A stretch of DNA of 10,823 nt, taken from positions 1-10,823 of the forward strand of contig UQPI01000068.1 of NCBI GenBank assembly GCA_900542945.1, read 5' to 3'. This stretch comes from an uncultured Collinsella sp. GTDB lineage: Bacteria > Actinomycetota > Coriobacteriia > Coriobacteriales > Coriobacteriaceae. Shown in pieces: positions 1 through 5,881 of the stretch; within the stretch, counting starts at the first letter, position 1; each line of letters opens with the position of its first letter. The notes beneath the pieces were generated by a model that had not been told where the DNA came from, ran no database searches, and saw nothing but the letters and a program-made list of their open reading frames with translations. The position numbers were made by a program, and so were the translations under genes.

Positions 1-1041
1 TACATAGGTTCTGCCGGAAAGCGGGTCACGGATTGCACCGCCAAGGCAGGTTGCCGCTCCACCAAACGGCTCGATCTCGGTCGGGTGGTTGTGGGTCTCG
101 TTCTTAAACAGGAACAGCCAGTCCTGGTCCTCGCCGTCGACATCGACCTTTACCTTGACGGTGCAGGCGTTGATCTCCTCGGACTCGTCGACATCGGTCA
201 TGACGCCGGTCTTCTTGAGGTACTTGGCGCCGATGGTGCCCATGTCCATGAGGCAGACGGGCTTGGCGTCGCGACCGAGTTCGTGGCGCATCTCCATGTA
301 GCGGTCGAAGGCCTGCTGCACCACGGCGTCGTCGATCGTCACGTCATCCAGGACGGTACCGAAGGTGGTGTGGCGGCAGTGGTCGGACCAATAGGTGTCG
401 ATCACGCGGATCTCGGTGATGGTGGGGTCGCGATCTTCATCGCGGAAGTACTGCTGGCAGAAGGCGATGTCCGCCTCGTCCATGGCAAGGCCGCGCTCGG
501 AAATAAAGGCGGCAAGGCCGGCCTCGTCGAGCTCGCGGAAGCCGTCGAGCACCTCGACGGGCGCAGGATCGGGGGTCTCCATATACAGCGTCTCGGGCAG
601 GTCGAGCGAGGCGATGCGCGCCTCGACGGGGTTCACCACGTAGTGCTTGATGGCATCAATGGCGGCCTCGTCCAGAGCGCCCGAGATCATATAGACCTTG
701 GCGGAGCGCACGGCGGGGCGCTCGCCCTGGCTGATGAGCTGCACGCACTCGCTGGCGGAGTCGGCGCGCTGGTCAAACTGGCCAGGCAGGAATTCGACGG
801 CAAAGACGGCGCCATCGCTTGCGGGGAGCTCGTCGTAGGTCACATCGACCTGGGGCTCGCTAAAGACGGTCGGCACGCAGGACCGGAAAAGCTCCTTGTC
901 GATGCCCTCGACGTCGTAGCGGTTGATGATCCTCAGGGCCTCGATGCCCTTGATGCCGAGAATTTCGGTCAGCTCGCCCTTGAGCTGCTGAGCCTCGACG
1001 TCGAACCCGGGTTTCTTCTCCACGTAGATACGAGAGACCAT
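1..1041 (-). CDS. purL: Phosphoribosylformylglycinamidine synthase, N-terminal part (truncated by window edge)
   Basis: PurL catalyses the ATP- and glutamine-dependent conversion of FGAR to FGAM, the fourth step of de novo purine synthesis in the cytoplasm. The reading frame runs from ATG at 1041 to the window edge without a stop, giving 347 residues. Recognisable PurL blocks are YWSDHCRHTTF (residues 217-227) and the active-site segment NETHNHPTEIEPFGG (314-328), followed by the Gly-rich ATCLGGAIRD. The N-terminal region, beginning VSRIYVEKKPGF, resembles the large single-chain PurL (about 1,240 residues, with a C-terminal glutaminase domain) of clostridia and Bacteroides. That length and domain content are inferred, because the rest lies outside the window. 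The start is supported by AGGAAGGCAGGA just upstream on the minus strand. It is divergent from the antiporter gene. The identity is secure; the subclass is less so. Confidence 0.95.
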   Translation of the reverse strand, partial: MVSRIYVEKKPGFDVEAQQLKGELTEILGIKGIEALRIINRYDVEGIDKELFRSCVPTVFSEPQVDVTYDELPASDGAVFAVEFLPGQFDQRADSASECVQLISQGERPAVRSAKVYMISGALDEAAIDAIKHYVVNPVEARIASLDLPETLYMETPDPAPVEVLDGFRELDEAGLAAFISERGLAMDEADIAFCQQYFRDEDRDPTITEIRVIDTYWSDHCRHTTFGTVLDDVTIDDAVVQQAFDRYMEMRHELGRDAKPVCLMDMGTIGAKYLKKTGVMTDVDESEEINACTVKVKVDVDGEDQDWLFLFKNETHNHPTEIEPFGGAATCLGGAIRDPLSGRTYV

Positions 1042-1149
1042 TGGTTCCTGCCTTCCTGATCGGTTGGGCGTACGGTACGGTATGCGGCAGCGGTCGGTTT
1101 GCGGGGTCTGCCCTGCGGTCGCCTTGAGCCACATGTTTGTAAACCTCAC

Positions 1150-1156
1150 TATGATA
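1150..1156. promoter_or_regulatory. Candidate shared divergent -10 element (TATGATA)
   Basis: The 7-mer TATGATA reads as TATGAT on the plus strand and TATCAT on the minus strand. Each matches the sigma-70 -10 consensus at five of six positions. It lies between purL and the antiporter, giving leaders of roughly 65 nt (plus) and 100 nt (minus). I see no good -35 hexamer for either direction, so this is a tentative call. A weaker alternative for the antiporter is TACAGT at 1193-1198. Confidence 0.3.
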
Positions 1157-1225
1157 CGACAGCTCGCGGCGCGTTGAGGACGGCGAGGGTGCTACAGTGA
1201 AGCGCAAACAAGAGAAAGGCATCAC

Positions 1226-2788
1226 ATGGCATTCGTTTCGCTCGCCATCATCGCACTCGTGGCCTTTGCGAGTCCTTTTATCGCCTCGGCGATTCCCGGA
1301 AAACCCGTTCCCGAGACGGTTTTTTTGCTCGTGCTCGGCGCGGTACTGGGACCCCATATGCTCGGCGTCATCCATGTAGATGCTGAGGTCTCGCTTGTGT
1401 CCGAGCTGGGCCTGGCCTTTTTGTTCCTGCTTGCCGGCTTTGAGATCGACCCCAAGAGCATCACGGGCGTCGAGGGGCGCTACGGCTTGGCGACGTGGGT
1501 CGTCACGTTTGGTATCGCCTGACTTGCCGTGCGCTTTACCCCGTGGTTCTCAGTCAGTCATTTCGACGGTATCGCCGTGACGCTTGCCCTCACTTCGACG
1601 GCGCTCGGTACGCTTGTGCCCATCATGCGTGAGCGCTCGCTCACCGGCACGCGCGTGGGCGACTCGATTCTCGCGTATGGCACTTGGGGCGAGCTCGGTC
1701 CCGTGCTCGCCATGTCGGTGCTGTTGTCTGCCCGCACTGGCATCCAAACGCTCGTTATCCTTGGCTTGTTTGCGGTGGTTTGCGTGTTGCTGGCCGTGGT
1801 CCCGAGCCGCTCCAAGCGCGTCGGCAGCCGCTTCTTTGCATTTGTTGAGGAGCGCGCCGATACCACGTCGCAGACCTTCGTGCGCCTGACGGTGCTCATC
1901 CTGGTCACGCTCGTGGCATTCTCGGCTGTCTTTGATCTCGACATCGTGTTGGGTTCTTTTGCCGCCGGCTTTGTCCTGCGCTATATCATCCCCGAGGGCA
2001 ACCATACGCTCGAGACCAAGCTCGACGGTCTGGCCTACGGTTTTTTGATTCCGGTGTTCTTTACCGTATCGGGCGCAAAGATCGATCTGACGGCCGTGGC
2101 GTCGCGCCCGGGTCTGCTCGTGGGCTTTATCGTGGCGTTGTTGATTATTCGTGCCGTGCCCATTCTTATTTCCATGAGCATTTGTCCTGCGACGCGCGAT
2201 GTGTCGGCGTATGGTCGCATTACCGTGGCCCTGTACTGCACCACGGCGCTGCCGATCATCGTTGCCGTTACGAGCGTTGCCGTCAACGCGGGCGCGCTGT
2301 CGCAAGATATTGCGTCGGTCATGGTTGCCGCCGGTGCCATCACGGTGTTCTTGATGCCATTGCTCGCGCAGCTCTTCTACCGCGTGGTGGATGCCGCACC
2401 GGTCGCCGCCGTGGCAGAGGTTGCCGAGCATCCATCCGATGCGCTCGACATCTTGCGCGCCCACCACGACCTAGCGAGCTTGCTCGCGCGCGAGCACGAG
2501 CTGCTGACCTCGCATGGCCATGGTCGCGTATTCGAGGGCCTGCCTACGCTCGATACGATTGCCGAGCGTCTTTCCGCCGAGGCAGCGAGCGGCCACATCG
2601 ATGCCCGCATCGTGGACGCGGCGCACCTGCTTGCCGATAAGACCTATGGAGACGAGGTCGACCCGTCCGAGCTGACTCCGCGTGAGCGCCGCCGCCTGGA
2701 GCGCGCCAAGCTCGCTGTGCGCGAATACCGCCGCCGCATGCTGGAGCTCTATGCGCGCGAAGAAGCCGAAGACGACGACGGTAAGTAG
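1226..2788 (+). pseudogene. CPA2/Kef-type cation:proton antiporter interrupted by an in-frame TGA at codon 99
   Basis: Reading through one TGA (1520-1522) gives a single 520-codon frame of a polytopic Na+/H+ or K+/H+ exchanger of the CPA2 family. Family-like segments are LTSTALGTLVPIMRE (about residues 122-136), GSFAAGFVLRYIIPEG (243-258) and PVFFTVSGAKIDL (276-288). These are followed by hydrophobic helices and a charged, probably cytoplasmic tail (about 391-520) rather than a recognisable TrkA-N domain. The ATG is preceded by AGAGAAAGG with a 6-nt gap. Before the stop there are 98 residues, about three membrane helices. The next possible start in frame is GTG at 1529, which has no Shine-Dalgarno. 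Frame, composition and homology continue smoothly across the TGA, so this is one gene with a single base change (for example from TGG), a sequencing error, or a read-through or recoding event. I call it a probable pseudogene, but the rest of the frame is undamaged. It ends in TAG. The transported ion cannot be told from sequence. Confidence 0.7.
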
Positions 2789-2803
2789 TCGATACTTTCT
2801 CGG

Positions 2804-2973
2804 GGAAGCCGCGTCCCGCTTTGAAGGCTCGGAACGGGATGTGGTTTCCGAAACGGGGGCCGTTGGGAAACTGTGTCCCGGAATGGGCGCTCAGAGTGGG
2901 ATGCAGTTTCCGCAAGGAAGTCCTGGGGGAAACCGTGCCCCGTTCTGATCCGAAATACTGGGACATAGTTTCC
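2804..2973. repeat. Array of six 15-nt units in alternating orientation with an exact 31-bp period
   Basis: Six copies of GGAAACYRYRTCCCR (consensus) occupy 2804-2818, 2835-2849, 2866-2880, 2897-2911, 2928-2942 and 2959-2973. Units 1, 3 and 5 read on the plus strand; units 2, 4 and 6 are reverse complements. Every start-to-start distance is 31 bp, leaving 16-nt spacers that are only weakly alike. Neighbouring units can pair into 15-bp stems. The arrangement is like a bacterial interspersed mosaic element (REP units in alternating orientation), but I cannot assign it to a named family. It lies in the 3' untranslated part of the antiporter transcript, before its terminator, between two convergent genes. 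That is a usual place for REP-type elements. Confidence 0.85.
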
Positions 2974-2990
2974 CTTTCATAACAGGAGAA

Positions 2991-3030
2991 GGCGCGCTGT
3001 CTGCAGTTGATTCAGACGGCGCGCCTTTTT
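2991..3030 (+). terminator. Rho-independent terminator of the antiporter transcript
   Basis: A 13-bp stem pairs 2991-3003 with 3013-3025 (GGCGCGC against GCGCGCC, one T-G wobble, GTCTG against CAGAC), with a 9-nt loop and then TTTTT at 3026-3030. It lies about 200 nt past the antiporter stop, so the repeat array would be transcribed. On the minus strand the same stem is followed by TTCTCCTGTT, so it may also weakly end the convergent dehydrogenase transcript. Confidence 0.85.
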
Positions 3031-3072
3031 GGTTGAGCTATGTTGAAGCTTGAAGCCAAAGCTTGTGGCTCC

Positions 3073-3822
3073 TTAGGAGCGGGCGGCTCCGTCGACGGGG
3101 AGCACGGCGCCCGTGACATAGGAGGACATGTCGCTCGCCAGGAAAACAAAGGCGTTGGCGACATCCTCGGGCTCGCCCATGCGACCCAGCGGAATGGTGG
3201 CGATGATGGGCTTAATAACCTCTTCGGGCAGGTTGGCGACCATATCGGTCTTGGTTACGCCAGGCGCGACGGCATTGACGCGAATACCCATGGGGGCGAG
3301 CTCGCGCGAGAGCGACTGGACCATGCCGTTGACGGCAAACTTGGACGTAGGATAACCGACGCCGGAGGGCTGGCCATACTTGGCGACCATTGAGCTCGTG
3401 GTGGTGATGGTGCCGCCGTGGCCGGCCTCGGTCATGATTTTGGCGGCAGCCTGGTGACCATTAAAGACGGCGACGACATTGAGGTCCATGACCTTTGCAA
3501 ACTCTTCGGCCGTGTAATCCAAAAGGGGCGAGCGCTGGGAGATTCCGGCGTTGTTGACGACCGTATCGAGACCGCCCATATCGGTGGCAGCCTGGGTAAA
3601 GGCCTCGGTTACGGCCTCGAGCGAGGTGAGGTCGCAGGAGCGGCCCCAGACCTTGGCCTCGGGATAGGCGGCTGCCAGCTTCTCAACGGCCGTATCGGCA
3701 GTCTCCTGGCGCGAGCCAAAGACGGGGACGGCAGCGCCTTCCTCGATAAAACGGCAGGCGATGGCATAGCCGATACCGCGTGTGCCTCCGGTGATGATTG
3801 CTTTCTTGCCCTCAAGCAGCAT
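3073..3822 (-). CDS. Classical short-chain dehydrogenase/reductase (FabG-like SDR)
   Basis: This is a 249-residue cytoplasmic NAD(P)-dependent oxidoreductase of the classical SDR family, whose usual length is about 250. Visible elements are the Rossmann motif TGGTRGIG (residues 11-18), NNAG (90-93), and the catalytic set Asn115, Ser144, Tyr157 and Lys161 (YPTSK), followed by the usual NAVAPG segment. It ends in VLPVDGA, as in FabG-type enzymes. Arg15 and Arg38, near the cofactor ribose, suggest NADP(H) preference by family analogy. The start at 3822 is chosen because GAGAGGAAG lies 4 nt upstream; an upstream in-frame extension to 3876 has no such site and does not look SDR-like. It appears monocistronic, with the hom terminator upstream. 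The substrate is not readable: 3-oxoacyl-ACP reductase, sugar/polyol dehydrogenase and hydroxysteroid dehydrogenase are all possible. It does not resemble the Collinsella 7-beta-HSDH as I remember it. Confidence 0.9.
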   Translation of the reverse strand: MLLEGKKAIITGGTRGIGYAIACRFIEEGAAVPVFGSRQETADTAVEKLAAAYPEAKVWGRSCDLTSLEAVTEAFTQAATDMGGLDTVVNNAGISQRSPLLDYTAEEFAKVMDLNVVAVFNGHQAAAKIMTEAGHGGTITTTSSMVAKYGQPSGVGYPTSKFAVNGMVQSLSRELAPMGIRVNAVAPGVTKTDMVANLPEEVIKPIIATIPLGRMGEPEDVANAFVFLASDMSSYVTGAVLPVDGAARS

Positions 3823-3919
3823 ATCGCTTCCTCTCTTATGCGGATGGATACTTGCAGCACAGCATAGTGGCGGCAAAAAACAACTGACGCCGCATATCGG
3901 TAAACGGTATCCACGGTTG

Positions 3920-3934
3920 TTGACGAACGGTCAA
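3920..3934. promoter_or_regulatory. Dyad TTGAC-N5-GTCAA upstream of the SDR gene
   Basis: A perfect 5-bp inverted repeat with a 5-nt centre lies about 100 bp upstream of the SDR start. On the minus strand its first arm plus the next base (TTGACC) could serve as a -35 hexamer. The best -10 at 17 nt spacing (GATACC) is poor. It is a possible operator overlapping a promoter, but the length is short enough to occur by chance. Confidence 0.25.
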
Positions 3935-3978
3935 GTTGTTCAAACGTTAGTCGACCACTTCGTGCAAAAGATGTAACT

Positions 3979-4012
3979 AAAAGGGGCTCCCATCCAATCG
4001 GATGGGAGCCCC
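3979..4012 (-). terminator. Rho-independent terminator of hom
   Basis: A perfect 13-bp stem (GGGGCTCCCATCC, 3983-3995, with its complement at 4000-4012) closes a 4-nt loop. On the minus strand it is followed by TTTT (3982-3979). It begins about 30 nt past the hom stop codon and separates hom from the SDR gene. Confidence 0.92.
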
Positions 4013-4043
4013 TCATGCGTTATTTAATTTGCCGAGAATCGGA

Positions 4044-5387
4044 CTAGTTGGCCATGACGCCTTCGGCCCAGGCCTCGACATCCTCGATGCGCAGGACGTT
4101 GGCGATCTCGGCCACGCAGTCGACGCCGGCAAGCTCGGCGGCGGCAGACTGGACGTCCTTCTCGAGCGCGCGGTGCGTCAGGAAGATGACCGAACAGGTA
4201 TCGCTGACGCCCGACTTGCCGTCCTCGACCTGGTTGATGAGCGAGATCGAGATGTTGTGCTTGGCAAAGATATCGACCGTCTCGGACAGGGCGCCCACGC
4301 GGTCGGCGACCTTCAGGCGCACATAGTACTTGGTCTGGAGCTCGTCCATGGGCTTAAAGGCGAGGTTGTGGCCATAGGGCTCAATTTCGGGCAGCGGAGC
4401 CACGCCGCGGCTGATCTGCTCGGAGAGCGACAGGATATCGCCCACGACGGCGCTCGCGGTGGGGAAGGAGCCTGCGCCCGCGCCGTAGAACATGGTCTCG
4501 CCCACGGCGTCGCCCACCACGTAGACAGCGTTCATGGCGCCGTTGACCTTGGCGAGCATGTGGTCGGCGGGGATCAGCGTGGGATGCACGCGGACGTCGA
4601 CGCCGGCGTCGGTGTTGCGGGCGATGCCGAGCAGTTTAATGGTGTAGCCGAGCTCGCGGGCCTGGGCGATGTCCTCGGCGCCGATGGTACGGATACCCTG
4701 CTGGTACACATCGTCGGTGGTCACGCGGGTGCCAAAGCCGATGGAGGCGAGGATAGCCGTCTTGCTGGCGGCGTCGAAGCCGTCGACGTCGGCGGACGGG
4801 TCGGCCTCGGCATAGCCCTTGGCCTGCGCGTCGGCGAGCACGTCGGCGTAATCGGCGCCCTCGGCGTCCATGCGCGACAGGATATAGTTGGTGGTGCCGT
4901 TGAGGATGCCGGCGATGGTCAGGATCTTGTTGCCCACCAGGTCGTGCTCAAGCGTGCTCACGATGGGGATGCCGCCGCCGCAGCTGGCCTCGCACTTAAT
5001 CTGCACGCCGCACGCGCGCGCCTTCTCGGCGAGCGTCTCGACATGACGGCCCAGCAGGGCCTTGTTGGCGGAGACGACATGCTTGCCGTTCTCGAAGGCG
5101 GTGGTGAAGATCTCGGTTGCGGGATGCTCGCCGCCAATCAGCTCGACGACGATGTCGACGGCGGGGTCGGTGACGACGTCGTGCCAGTCACTCGTAAAGG
5201 CCTCGCGCTCAATGCCTGCCGCCTCGGCCTGCTCCCAGGCAAGCGCGCAGGCGCGGGTCAGCTTAAGGTCGATGCCGTAGGCTGCCAGGTACTCATCGTG
5301 GTGGCTCTTAATCAGACGGGCCACGCCGCCGCCGACGGTTCCCAGACCGATCAGACCGACGTTCACGGTGCGCAGGGGTTCGCTCAT
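4044..5387 (-). CDS. hom: Homoserine dehydrogenase with C-terminal ACT domain
   Basis: This enzyme reduces aspartate semialdehyde to homoserine with NAD(P)H, the branch point to threonine, methionine and isoleucine in the cytoplasm. The 447-residue length is typical of the monofunctional ACT-containing form. Visible parts are the Rossmann motif GLIGLGTVGGG (residues 11-21), SANKALL (106-112, with the conserved Lys109), GGGIP (137-141), GILNGTTNYIL (160-170), and the signature GYAEADPSADVDGFDAASK (191-209, catalytic-region Asp and Lys209). An ACT domain spans about 354-433 (YYVRLKVADRVGALSE), by family knowledge a site for allosteric feedback by an amino acid, usually threonine. The ATG at 5387 has AAGGAG 7 nt upstream. 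It is not fused to aspartokinase, and no thrC or thrB lies beside it in the window. It is divergent from the liv operon. Confidence 0.96.
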   Translation of the reverse strand: MSEPLRTVNVGLIGLGTVGGGVARLIKSHHDEYLAAYGIDLKLTRACALAWEQAEAAGIEREAFTSDWHDVVTDPAVDIVVELIGGEHPATEIFTTAFENGKHVVSANKALLGRHVETLAEKARACGVQIKCEASCGGGIPIVSTLEHDLVGNKILTIAGILNGTTNYILSRMDAEGADYADVLADAQAKGYAEADPSADVDGFDAASKTAILASIGFGTRVTTDDVYQQGIRTIGAEDIAQARELGYTIKLLGIARNTDAGVDVRVHPTLIPADHMLAKVNGAMNAVYVVGDAVGETMFYGAGAGSFPTASAVVGDILSLSEQISRGVAPLPEIEPYGHNLAFKPMDELQTKYYVRLKVADRVGALSETVDIFAKHNISISLINQVEDGKSGVSDTCSVIFLTHRALEKDVQSAAAELAGVDCVAEIANVLRIEDVEAWAEGVMAN

Positions 5388-5441
5388 AGATAGCTCCTTC
5401 GTGCATCTTATGGATGGATTAACCGCTTAAAGGTTGAGTGC

Positions 5442-5447
5442 ATTCTA
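5442..5447 (-). promoter_or_regulatory. Candidate -10 of the hom promoter (TAGAAT)
   Basis: On the minus strand TAGAAT matches five of six -10 positions. It would start transcription near 5435, giving a leader of about 48 nt before the hom ATG. No good -35 lies 16-18 nt upstream. A perfect TTGACA at 5568-5563 has no matching -10 at the right spacing. Confidence 0.4.
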
Positions 5448-5637
5448 GCGTGAACCGAGGGTGCGTGCTCGCCAGGCAACAGGAGTCGCATAAAACGGTA
5501 CCCCCGAAACGCTGCGGAAACATTGGAAACATGCTCGCTACAAACGAACTTCCGTAACAAATTGTCAACGTTTGCGCCATAAGGTTTGCCCTGTACCGCA
5601 AGACGGCCGCATCGCGGCTAGCGAAAAGGGGGACACC

Positions 5638-5748
5638 ATGTTTATTAAGAGCGGGAACGCTTGTAACAGAATGGAAACATTACTTTTACATAATAAAGTG
5701 GCATTACTGCATAAAATAATAGAAATACGCAGAAACATGGATAAATGA
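5638..5748 (+). CDS. Small ORF, 36 codons: possible leader peptide rich in Leu/Ile/Val
   Basis: ATG at 5638 opens 36 codons ending in TGA, preceded by AAAAGGGGG with a 5-nt gap. The same AAGGGGG type of ribosome site precedes livH and livF. The peptide carries a branched-chain cluster: residues 15-30 (LLLHNKVALLHKIIEI) hold nine Leu, Ile or Val in 16 positions. Several are read from codons that should be rare in a GC-rich genome (TTA three times, ATA three times). Its position about 130 bp ahead of a branched-chain amino acid transporter operon makes a regulatory leader peptide plausible. Against this, any ORF in AT-rich DNA tends to be rich in Leu, Ile, Lys and Asn. No clear promoter or canonical attenuator terminator is visible. 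I do not recognise the peptide. Confidence 0.4.
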   Translation: MFIKSGNACNRMETLLLHNKVALLHKIIEIRRNMDK

Positions 5749-5800
5749 ACAAATCCAAAGAAAAGTTGAAATAATCGCCACTTTTCCTAACTAAAGCGTC

Positions 5801-5806
5801 TACTAT
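5801..5806 (+). promoter_or_regulatory. Candidate -10 of a livJ promoter (TACTAT)
   Basis: TACTAT lies at the 3' edge of the AT-rich island, about 75 bp before the livJ ATG. The hexamers 17-19 nt upstream are unlike a -35 element, so the promoter, if real, may depend on an activator. If transcription starts here, the small ORF at 5638 is not on the livJ message. Confidence 0.3.
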
Positions 5807-5814
5807 TTTGCGAA

Positions 5815-5860
5815 CGCCGAACACGGCGAAGGATGGCCTGTCGGGCAACCAAAACCCGAC
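5815..5860 (+). promoter_or_regulatory. Two hairpins in the livJ 5' leader
   Basis: CGCCG-AACA-CGGCG (5815-5828) and GTCGGG-N9-CCCGAC (5840-5860) are perfect short stems just ahead of the livJ ribosome site (AGGAG at 5871). Neither is followed by a T-run, so they are not plain terminators. They may stabilise the leader or tune translation. The stems are 5 and 6 bp, so this is modest evidence. Confidence 0.4.
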
Positions 5861-5881
5861 GAGATTTGAGAGGAGAGCCGC

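Larger units (their letters stand above)
5388..5881. other. Divergent hom/livJ intergenic region with AT-rich island
   Basis: This 494-bp region separates hom (minus) from livJ (plus). By hand count, 5641-5810 is about 31% G+C, far below the flanking genes. Contents: a hom -10 candidate, a direct repeat GGAAACAT (5516-5523 and 5525-5532, with a third copy at 5673-5680), a small hairpin GCCGC-ATC-GCGGC (5606-5618), the 36-codon small ORF, an 8-bp inverted repeat (AAAGTGGC 5695-5702 and GCCACTTT 5777-5784), a livJ -10 candidate and two leader hairpins. I see no tRNA, T-box or known riboswitch in it. Confidence 0.6.

Noticed and set aside
85..1059. A 324-codon plus-strand ORF antisense to purL
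   Set aside because: Its opposite strand encodes unmistakable PurL motifs; the ORF is a by-product of GC-rich codon usage and has no recognisable domain.
1520..1560. Selenocysteine insertion (SECIS) after the in-frame TGA
   Set aside because: No bacterial SECIS-like stem-loop is seen just downstream, only a 3-bp stem, and antiporters of this family are not known selenoproteins.
2804..2973. CRISPR array
   Set aside because: Repeats are only 15 nt, alternate in orientation and vary in sequence; spacers are 16 nt, and no cas gene is present.
4002..5393. A 463-codon plus-strand ORF covering hom
   Set aside because: Antisense shadow of homoserine dehydrogenase, with low-complexity Gly/Ala/Asp/Val/Leu composition. 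It also runs through the loop and arm of the hom terminator.
5419..5601. A 60-codon minus-strand ORF upstream of hom
   Set aside because: TTG start, no Shine-Dalgarno, and it runs across the likely hom promoter.
5388..5640. T-box or other riboswitch upstream of hom
   Set aside because: No T-box core sequence, specifier structure or terminator/antiterminator pair seen in the short leader.
5645..5848. A 67-codon minus-strand hydrophobic ORF in the AT-rich island
   Set aside because: Begins at TTG without a ribosome site and overlaps the better supported plus-strand small ORF; hydrophobicity follows from AT-rich sequence.
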